A stretch of DNA of 11,158 bases, from contig JAEXPQ010000169.1 of NCBI GenBank assembly GCA_023446735.1, positions 1 to 11,158 on the forward strand, read 5' to 3'. This DNA comes from Verrucomicrobiota bacterium. GTDB taxonomy: Bacteria; Verrucomicrobiota; Verrucomicrobiia; Opitutales; Opitutaceae. The notes under the pieces were generated by a model that saw only the letters and a program-made list of their open reading frames with translations, was not told the origin of the DNA and did not search any database. Shown one piece after another: positions 1-6,007 of the stretch. Positions within the stretch are counted from its first letter, which is position 1, and each line of letters starts with the position of its first letter. The translations under genes were made by a program, and so were the position numbers.

Positions 1-1006
1 GGATGTAGCCGCGGTCACCGGCGGCGCAGCGAAAGAGGTTGAAGGAGAGGTGGTGCTGCCAGAGCGGTGTGGGCGGGCCGCCGCGGGCGATCTCGCCGGC
101 GTCGGGATAGTAGGACGCGCCGTTGAAATCCTGATGCGCGGTGAACTGCCAGAGGTCGGTGTTGTAGGAGCCGAAGTCGCCGAAGTTTGCCAGCGGGGTT
201 CCGACGGGGTTCGCGTTCACCGGGTGGGCGGGATCGAGGCTGCGCACGAGGGTCGTGAGTTCGCCGAGCAAAGTGCCGGTGAGTTCGTTGCGGAAGAGCC
301 GCCAGTCGATGGCGGGCAGGGAGGAGTTCCAGTCGTCGTTGAGCAGGGGCGTGACCTCGTCCCAGCTCGTGTAGTCCTCGCCCCAGGCGCGGCGCAGCGC
401 GGCGAGCGTGCCGTACTTCTTCCCGAGCCACGCGCGGAAACGGGCGACGACGTGGTCGGCGTCGGAGTCGTAGTGGGGCTCGTTCCAGATGTTGTAGAAC
501 GCCAGCGCCGGGCTGGCGCGGTAGCGCTCGACCACGGCGCGGATCGAGTCCGCCAGAACGGGGAACACGCGCGGATCGGCGAAGTCGACGTTCTCGCGGT
601 TATTGCGGGAGCCGTTGCGTCGGGTGTGGACGGCGCCGCGGTCGGCCGTGTCGGCGAATTTCCAGATCGGGAAATAGTGGGCGCACTGCTCCTCCTTGAG
701 CAGAACGGGGACGAACTTCAGGCCGGTCGCCTCGATCTTGCGGACGAGATAGTCGGTGCGGGCCCAGCGGCGTTCGCGCGTTTCCGGATCCCACTCGTTC
801 ATGGGGAAGACCAGCAGATGGGTGAGGCCGGCGGCGGCGATGGCGGGGAGGTCGCGGTCGACCTGGGCGAAGAAGGCGGCGTCGGTCGCGTACTCCTCGT
901 GGAAGACGTTGTAGACGGTGCCGACGAAGACCCGGTCGCCGGGCGGGGCCGCGACGAGGCGCAGGGTGGTGAGGGCGGCGAGAAGGCAGGAGGGGAGGGC
1001 GCGCAT
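1..1006 (-). CDS. GH42-like clan GH-A glycoside hydrolase, secreted, C-terminus cut by window edge
   Basis: The ATG at 1006-1004 opens 335 codons that run off the left edge. Residues 1-20 look like a Sec signal peptide ending LRLVAA, although an Arg lies inside the hydrophobic stretch. From about residue 24 the chain reads as a TIM-barrel glycosidase. The segment YNIWNEPHYD at 171-180 carries the clan GH-A Asn-Glu pair, with predicted acid/base Glu176 (bases 479-481). It is followed by FRAWLGKKYG and an AWGEDYTSW stretch, the spacing typical of GH42 beta-galactosidases. The region HQDFNGASYYPD precedes the point where the nucleophile Glu would be expected, just outside the window, so activity cannot be confirmed. 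It lies 38 bases after the upstream hydrolase gene and is probably the third cistron of the same operon. Family rests on motif resemblance; beta-galactosidase is a guess, and another GH-A family is possible. No purine-rich ribosome site precedes the ATG. Confidence 0.8.
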   Translation of the reverse strand, partial: MRALPSCLLAALTTLRLVAAPPGDRVFVGTVYNVFHEEYATDAAFFAQVDRDLPAIAAAGLTHLLVFPMNEWDPETRERRWARTDYLVRKIEATGLKFVPVLLKEEQCAHYFPIWKFADTADRGAVHTRRNGSRNNRENVDFADPRVFPVLADSIRAVVERYRASPALAFYNIWNEPHYDSDADHVVARFRAWLGKKYGTLAALRRAWGEDYTSWDEVTPLLNDDWNSSLPAIDWRLFRNELTGTLLGELTTLVRSLDPAHPVNANPVGTPLANFGDFGSYNTDLWQFTAHQDFNGASYYPDAGEIARGGPPTPLWQHHLSFNLFRCAAGDRGYI

Positions 1007-1044
1007 GGAGCGGGGAACGGGCGGCGGAGGTTGGGCGGAAGCAA

Positions 1045-2733
1045 TCACTCGAAGACCACGACGAGGTCGCCGTGGGCAGGTACGGTGACTTCGGGGGCGG
1101 GCGCGGCCGGGTGCTCGGTCCAGAGGCCGGTGGTTGGCTGGAACGAGCGGATACGTCCGGGTGAGGCCGGCGCGGGCGGCAGGGACACGGTGACGGGTAG
1201 CGGCGTGGCGGAGTCCTGCCAGAGGTAGACGAAGGTGCTCGCGCCGCACCGCACCGCGAGGGCGGGCACGGCGGGGTTGCCGGTCGTGCATTCTGTCTCG
1301 GCGAAGGACCCGTGCCCGGCGGCGAGCATCCGGTCGAGGACGGTGCGCACGGGCGCGAAGTCGGCGGTGCGACCGCGGGCGTCGAACCATTCCCACCACC
1401 AGGAAAGTGGCAGGATGGGGGTGGGCGAGAAGAGCCCGAACCAGAGGCCGCGGCGAAAATCGCGGTCCATCTCGGGGGCGAACTCGTCGAAGTTCTTGTT
1501 CCAGTCCCACTCGTAGCCGAACTCGCCGATCACGTAGGGCCTGCCGGTACGGGCGGTGTAGTCGCGGAGGGTGGCGGGAATTCCGGCGGTGTTCCGGTAG
1601 ATGTGGCGCTGGTTGAAATCGATCGCCGGTAGGTTGTTGAGCCCCTCGACGTCGCGGTGCGAGATGCTGGTGGTGATGAGGCGGCCGTAGGGGTCGAGCT
1701 GCCGGAGATGGCGGCTCATCTCGTCGTGCCAGGCGGTGACGACCGCATCGGGCAGGCGCGGCTCGACGCCGTACATGAGGTTGTCGATCTCATTGAAGAA
1801 CTCCCAAGCCGCGATCGACGGGCTCCAGCCCCACCGTGCCACCAGATACCGGAGACGGTCGCGATACTGCGCCTTCGCGGCCGGGGCGGTGAAGAACTCG
1901 AGCGCGGTCGCGGCCGGGCCGCCGTTGGCGCGGTTGTAGGAGTTCAGCGCCCAATCGCGCCCGAGGAATGCGCTGCCGGTGTCGAGCGTGAGCATGAGGT
2001 GCACACCGAGCGAATCCGCGAGGGCGACGAGCTCGTCGAGCCGGCGGGCGGCGGAGGCGTTGAAGTGGGCGTCGTCGGGGGTGTAGCGGTCGGTGTCGAC
2101 GGTGCGGTGCCACTCGAGCGGCAGGTTCCAGCTGCACATCCAGGTGCGGAAGAAGTTCCCGCCGTGCGCGGCGAGGGTGCCGAGCATGTACTCGTAATGG
2201 TACCGCGGGCTCTGGTGGAGGGCGCGGAAGAACTTCGAGTCGTCGTCGGCGCGGGCCTCCCAGCCGAGGTTTTCGCCGAGCGCGCGGAATGGCGTGCCGT
2301 CGTCGTACTGGAAGGTCCAGTGGTCGCGTGGGTGGAGGAACCCGCGGCGGGCCGAGGCGGCCACGGTGAAGGCCAGCGGCGCCGAGGCCTCGCGGCCGGC
2401 GGGTCCGGCGAGGACGAAGGCGCCGCGGTACTCGCCGGTCTCCGCCGGGGCGAAGCGGGCGTGCCAGATGGAGAGCTCCCCGCTGCGGCCCGAAACGTGG
2501 TAGGCTGGGAGGACGAGGCGCCGGCCGGAGGGCGCGACGAGTTCGAGGTCCAGCGCGACCTCGGCGCTGCGGAACGGGTTTGTCCACTCGGCCGTGAGCA
2601 GCACGTCGAAGTCGACGCGGCCGAAGCGCTCGGGCCGGGCGGTGAGGACAGTGACCTGCTCGATCGCCGCCGAGGCGAGCGAGGCGCCCGCGAGGGCGGC
2701 GAGGAGGGCGAACGGGCGGAGGGGGTTCTTCAT
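1045..2733 (-). CDS. DUF5060 plus GH5-like (clan GH-A) secreted glycoside hydrolase
   Basis: A 562-residue protein. Residues 1-22 form a signal peptide (positive start, Leu/Ala core, ending ASLASA). About 23-125 is a beta-rich domain of DUF5060 type, often found in front of glycosidase barrels. About 131-470 is a TIM barrel opening with GFLHPRDHWTFQYDDGTPF. The barrel shows WEFFNEIDN with predicted acid/base Glu315 (bases 1789-1791) and YVIGEFGYEW with predicted nucleophile Glu404 (bases 1522-1524). Both catalytic acids are therefore present, which supports a retaining enzyme. The C-terminal 80 residues form a small beta domain (FVYLWQDS, RSFQPTTGLW). The gene starts 19 bases after the GH2 stop and ends 38 bases before the GH42-like start, so co-transcription is likely. 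Endo-beta-mannanase or another beta-glycanase is plausible from fold and neighbours, but specificity cannot be read. No Shine-Dalgarno-like sequence precedes the ATG, whose upstream bases are C-rich. Confidence 0.88.
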   Translation of the reverse strand: MKNPLRPFALLAALAGASLASAAIEQVTVLTARPERFGRVDFDVLLTAEWTNPFRSAEVALDLELVAPSGRRLVLPAYHVSGRSGELSIWHARFAPAETGEYRGAFVLAGPAGREASAPLAFTVAASARRGFLHPRDHWTFQYDDGTPFRALGENLGWEARADDDSKFFRALHQSPRYHYEYMLGTLAAHGGNFFRTWMCSWNLPLEWHRTVDTDRYTPDDAHFNASAARRLDELVALADSLGVHLMLTLDTGSAFLGRDWALNSYNRANGGPAATALEFFTAPAAKAQYRDRLRYLVARWGWSPSIAAWEFFNEIDNLMYGVEPRLPDAVVTAWHDEMSRHLRQLDPYGRLITTSISHRDVEGLNNLPAIDFNQRHIYRNTAGIPATLRDYTARTGRPYVIGEFGYEWDWNKNFDEFAPEMDRDFRRGLWFGLFSPTPILPLSWWWEWFDARGRTADFAPVRTVLDRMLAAGHGSFAETECTTGNPAVPALAVRCGASTFVYLWQDSATPLPVTVSLPPAPASPGRIRSFQPTTGLWTEHPAAPAPEVTVPAHGDLVVVFE

Positions 2734-2752
2734 CCGGGGCGGGGTGGCGAGG

Positions 2753-5700
2753 TTAGCGGGAAGGTGCGACCGGGCAATCGACCGCGGCGGCGGTGTTGAA
2801 CCCCGCCGCGTGCACGATGGGATCGGCGGGGAAATCCTCCGGGGCGGTGGCGGCCTCGAGCTCGAGGGTCTCGCCGCCGAGGAGGCCGACGTAGTTGTCG
2901 CTCCAGGCGGTGGGCAGGACCTCCAGGCCGCTCGTGCGCTCCTGGAGCTGGAGGCGGACGAGGAGCGCCGGGACCGCGCCGGGGTTGCGCACTGTTACGC
3001 GCACGGCGGGCCGACCGGGGATCCGCTCGGCGGAGACGGTGAGGGTGGCTGGCGCGAGGGTGCCGAGCGCGGTGAAGTCGTCGGTCTCGCTGAGCCAGTA
3101 GAAGTTGGAGGAGAGCGTCGCGCCGGCGGCGTCGAGCGCGAGGAGCCGCAGCACCCGGATGCCGGGCGCGGCGGGGACGGCGACGGCGGTCTCGAGGGCG
3201 GCGGAACCGGGCAGGTCGAGGCGTTCCTCGTGGCTCCAGAGGCGGCCGCCCGCCATGTCCTGCAACTCGGCGCGAATCCGGACACCGGCGACGAGATCCG
3301 GGCGGCGGTTGATGAGGGCGAGTCGGCGGGTGTCGCGGTTGTACTGGATGTGGACTGGTTCGCAGGCGCGGCGGACGGCGTAGAAACCGGAATTGGCCTG
3401 CATGTACCAGTCGGTGATCTGCCAGGTGAGGCTCGGCCAGGCGCCGTTGAACTTCCACAGGGCGAAGCCGGTGGAGCCGGTCCAGAGTTGGCGGTTGAGG
3501 GCCTCGACGGCCGAGCGGTAGGCGTCGCAGGTGACCATCTGCGTCTTGAGGGCGTACTCTCGCATGGTCTCGCGGCTGGTGCCGAGGGGGGCGCCGTAGC
3601 AGCGGCGCAGGAGCGAGTCGTAGGTGGAGAACTTGCGGTCATCGGAGCCGGGCTGGTCGGTGGCGTCGTGGTAGGCCCACTCGCCGGAGAGGGGGAAGCG
3701 CCCCTCCGCCCAGTCCGGGGAGGGAATAGTCAGAAACTTCTGGAGACTCTCCCACTCAGGCACGCCGCTGGGGCCGACCTCGCTGTTGAACCCCGTGAGC
3801 TTCGGGTGGGTGAAGTACTCGCCAGGGGGCAGGTTGTGGTAGGGGCCGCCGCCATGGACGCCGTCGGCGAGCGAGGCGGTGAGGTAGTGGCGGCGCTGGC
3901 GGTCGAGGGCGGGGAGGAGTTCGCCGGCGATCAGGTCGCCGCGGGGATTGGGACCCTCGTTGCCGCCGCACCAGAGAAAGAGCGAGGGGTGGTTGCGCAG
4001 GCGCTTGATGATGGCGGTGGTGGCGTCGACGAAGAGGTTGAGGTAGGGCTCGTAGCCGGGGTGGTTGTTGAAGGTGCCCCAGTGGTCGTGGAGGAAGTCC
4101 TGCCAGATGAGGATGCCGTGGCGGTCGGCGGCGTCGAAGAAGACGCGGGGCGGCACGCCGTTGGGGCCCCAGACGCGTAGGCAGTTGAGATTGGCGTGGC
4201 GGGCGAGCTCGAGCTCGCGGGCGAGGCGCGTGGCGGTCCAGGTGAAGAGGATGTCGTTCACCCAGTTGCCGCCGTTGAGGTAGATCTCGCGGCCGTTGAT
4301 GCGGAAGACGCGGTTGCCGTCGCGCAGGAATGTCTCGACCTTCCGGATGCCGAAGGTGTCGGTGAACGTCGCCGCCGGACCGTGCGCAGCCGCGAAGGCG
4401 AGGTCGATCCGGTAGAGCGGCTGGTCGCCGCTGCCGGCGGGCCACCAGAGATGCGGTGCGGCGAGGCGCAGCGCGGGCACCTGCGCGGCGCCGAGGTGGA
4501 GCGTCGTGGTGGTGGCGGCCGGGAGCACGCAGGGGTGGGAGAAGGCGACTTTGTCGCCGGTGGGATCGGTGATGGTGCCGGTCAGGAGCCCCGGCATGGG
4601 GCGGCTCCCCGCGTTGGCGAGGTCGATGTCGAGCTGGAGCTCGGCCTGCGGTTGCGCGCCGAGGGTGAGCTCCGGGGCGATCTGCACCTCGGCGATCTCA
4701 ACGTCGCCGGAGGCGGAGAGGTAGACGTCCTCGGTGATGCCCATGTCGCGGTCGTGGACCTCGGGGAGCCAGTCCCAGCCGATGGTGTCCCAGCGTGAGT
4801 AGGTGACGGCGATCATGCCGTCCTCGCCCATGTTGCGGCCGGGCTCGGCGAGCGGGGTGGAGGGCGGCGCGGCGGGCTCGCCGGGGACGTCGACGGGATG
4901 GATCGCGACGGCGAGGTGGTTCGGGCCGGAGGGGCGCAGGGCGGCGGTGATCTCGAAACGGAAACTGCGCTCCATGCCGACGACGTCGAGGGCGGTGGCG
5001 AGGCGGGTGCCGTTGAGCCAGATCTCGGCGCGGTAGTTGATCTCGCCGAAATTGAGCCAGACCCGCTTGCCGGCGTAGTCGGCGGGCAGGGTGAAGGTGT
5101 TGAGGAACCAATACGGCTGGGCCCACGGGTTGCGGCCCGGGATGTGGCTGAAGCGCAGGAGGTCGTGCTTGCGGTTGAAGGCGTCGTTGGCGTCGGGGAT
5201 GCGCAGGTTGTTCGTGCCAAAGTAGGGATTGGGGTAGACGCCGGCCCGCGCCAGCGCGGTGAGCGCGGTGGCGGGCAGGGAGGTCTCGCACCAGCCCTCG
5301 GCGCCGACGGCCGGCGGAATGGTGGACAGGGCGGCGCCGTCGCGGCCCGCGGTGATCGAGGATTGGACACGCCAGTGGTGGCGCAGCAGCCGGGCTCCCG
5401 CGGGCAGCGGGGCGAGCGGGGCGTCGTCGATGGTGAAGCGGGCGTCGGGGGACGTGGCGCGGGTGCCGGCCTGTTCCACGACGATGGACCAGCGGTGCTC
5501 GCCGAAGGAGAGGGGGAATGGCACATAGCGCTCCACCGAGCCGGGCAGGCGCTCGGCGAGGCGGCCATCGAGCCAGATCTCGACGTGTTCTGCGGCGGGC
5601 GCGCGCCAGGCGAGGGTGGGGGCGTTCGTGCGCAGGACGGCGCCGTCGGCCGGGGCGAGCACCTGGGGAGGGGCGGCGGGCGCGAGACCCGCGGCGAGGG

Positions 5701-5770
5701 CCCAGCCGGCGAGGGCGACGACGGCGGGACGGCGGTGGGGTTTGCGGGGAGAGGCGGGGTGGGCGGTCAT
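2753..5770 (-). CDS. GH2 exo-beta-glucosaminidase / endo-beta-mannosidase-like enzyme, secreted
   Basis: From the ATG at 5770 this is 1005 residues. Residues 1-33 form a signal peptide with a long basic start (RKPHRR) and core VVALAGWALAAGLA. About 35-116 is an extra fibronectin-III/Ig-like domain (VLAPADGAV, HVEIWLDG). About 130-355 is the GH2 sugar-binding jelly roll (WFLNTFTLP, AEIWLNG, WDWLPEVHDRDMG). About 356-475 is an Ig-like domain, and about 476-830 the TIM barrel (INGREIYLNGGNW, LRVWGPNG, LIWQDFLHD). Predicted acid/base is Glu605 in LWCGGNEG and nucleophile Glu664 in FNSEVGPSG. The FNSEVGPSG and DGVHGGGPYH segments resemble plant mannosylglycoprotein endo-beta-mannosidases and exo-beta-glucosaminidases more than LacZ. 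Two beta domains follow at the C-terminus. The frame stays open to a GTG at 5947, but that extension crosses the control region and lacks signal character. First gene of the probable operon. Exact substrate (mannoside or glucosaminide) is unresolved. Confidence 0.9.
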   Translation of the reverse strand: MTAHPASPRKPHRRPAVVALAGWALAAGLAPAAPPQVLAPADGAVLRTNAPTLAWRAPAAEHVEIWLDGRLAERLPGSVERYVPFPLSFGEHRWSIVVEQAGTRATSPDARFTIDDAPLAPLPAGARLLRHHWRVQSSITAGRDGAALSTIPPAVGAEGWCETSLPATALTALARAGVYPNPYFGTNNLRIPDANDAFNRKHDLLRFSHIPGRNPWAQPYWFLNTFTLPADYAGKRVWLNFGEINYRAEIWLNGTRLATALDVVGMERSFRFEITAALRPSGPNHLAVAIHPVDVPGEPAAPPSTPLAEPGRNMGEDGMIAVTYSRWDTIGWDWLPEVHDRDMGITEDVYLSASGDVEIAEVQIAPELTLGAQPQAELQLDIDLANAGSRPMPGLLTGTITDPTGDKVAFSHPCVLPAATTTTLHLGAAQVPALRLAAPHLWWPAGSGDQPLYRIDLAFAAAHGPAATFTDTFGIRKVETFLRDGNRVFRINGREIYLNGGNWVNDILFTWTATRLARELELARHANLNCLRVWGPNGVPPRVFFDAADRHGILIWQDFLHDHWGTFNNHPGYEPYLNLFVDATTAIIKRLRNHPSLFLWCGGNEGPNPRGDLIAGELLPALDRQRRHYLTASLADGVHGGGPYHNLPPGEYFTHPKLTGFNSEVGPSGVPEWESLQKFLTIPSPDWAEGRFPLSGEWAYHDATDQPGSDDRKFSTYDSLLRRCYGAPLGTSRETMREYALKTQMVTCDAYRSAVEALNRQLWTGSTGFALWKFNGAWPSLTWQITDWYMQANSGFYAVRRACEPVHIQYNRDTRRLALINRRPDLVAGVRIRAELQDMAGGRLWSHEERLDLPGSAALETAVAVPAAPGIRVLRLLALDAAGATLSSNFYWLSETDDFTALGTLAPATLTVSAERIPGRPAVRVTVRNPGAVPALLVRLQLQERTSGLEVLPTAWSDNYVGLLGGETLELEAATAPEDFPADPIVHAAGFNTAAAVDCPVAPSR

Positions 5771-5802
5771 CGGGTGGGCGCGCCAGCGGCGCGGGGAGGT
5801 GT

Positions 5803-5831
5803 ATCCTAGCGTTTTGGCGACGGAAAAAAAC
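5803..5831 (-). promoter_or_regulatory. Weak candidate promoter for the hydrolase operon
   Basis: On the minus strand TAGGAT (5808 to 5803) could be a -10 element, with a T-rich GTTTTT (5831 to 5826) 17 bases upstream as a poor -35. This would give a leader of roughly 25 bases before the GH2 ATG. The -10 matches 4 of 6 consensus bases and the -35 is weak, so this is only a suggestion. The LacI-like operator abuts it. Confidence 0.22.
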
Positions 5832-5852
5832 GTAATCGCTTGCCGGAAAACG
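5821..5852. repeat. Short A-tract direct repeat in the control region
   Basis: CGGAAAAAAACG at 5821-5832 and CGGAAAACG at 5844-5852 share CGGAAAA, with starts 23 bases apart (about two helical turns). They flank the LacI-like operator. They could be bent A-tract DNA or extra protein contacts, or chance. Confidence 0.25.
5831..5844. promoter_or_regulatory. Putative LacI/GalR-family operator
   Basis: CGTAATCGCTTGCC matches 8 of the 10 fixed positions of the LacI/GalR-family operator pattern TGNAANCGNTTNCA. The central AANCGNTT core is perfect (AATCGCTT) and only the two outermost bases differ. It lies 61-74 bases upstream of the GH2 ATG, next to the candidate -35 of the hydrolase promoter, and about 70 bases before the candidate receptor -35. 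LacI-type repressors commonly control sugar-degradation genes, so location and sequence agree. No regulator gene is in the window, and a single 14-base match in one region is modest evidence. Confidence 0.35.
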
Positions 5853-5861
5853 AAGACGGGT

Positions 5862-5897
5862 TGCCGCGGCCGGCTGCGCCGGCACCGGCATATTTTT
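5862..5897 (+). terminator. Terminator-like hairpin with T-tract in the divergent region
   Basis: TGCCG (5862-5866) and GCCGGC (5869-5874) pair with GCCGGC (5878-5883) and CGGCA (5886-5890), leaving a 2x2 internal mismatch and a TGC loop. TATTTTT follows at 5891-5897. On the plus strand this has the form of a Rho-independent terminator, yet no plus-strand gene ends nearby: everything to the left is on the minus strand. It may stop antisense transcription, act as an attenuator if the receptor has a promoter further upstream, or be a protein-binding palindrome. The structure is seen directly; its role is inferred. Confidence 0.45.
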
Positions 5898-5913
5898 GAG
5901 GTGGGCGTTCTCA

Positions 5914-5942
5914 TTACCAGCGCCGCGGGCATCGGGTATTTT
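5914..5942 (+). promoter_or_regulatory. Candidate sigma-70-type promoter for the TonB-dependent receptor
   Basis: TTACCA (5914-5919) and TATTTT (5937-5942) are separated by 17 bases, the ideal spacing, and match 4 and 5 of 6 consensus bases. Transcription would begin near 5949 and leave a leader of about 58 bases before the receptor ATG. It lies in one of the few AT-richer stretches of the window. It was not tested against background, so it remains a candidate. Confidence 0.35.
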
Positions 5943-6007
5943 GGCACAACGGCCGATCACCCCCCGGTGCGCGGACCCCAACCTCAACCCCCCAAGCAAA
6001 CCGACAC

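Noticed and set aside
986..988. Cys7 of the GH42-like protein as a lipoprotein cysteine
   Set aside because: It is too close to the N-terminus with no hydrophobic segment before it; LPSC is a poor lipobox.
2594..4180. Long plus-strand open frames over the hydrolases (also 50-1228, 1657-2799 and 4898-5809)
   Set aside because: All are Gly/Glu/Val/Arg-rich shadows of GC-rich minus-strand genes with recognisable catalytic motifs.
5771..5947. N-terminal extension of the GH2 frame to a GTG at 5947
   Set aside because: It would translate the hairpin and operator region, gives a basic non-signal sequence, and hides the good signal peptide that begins at the ATG at 5770.
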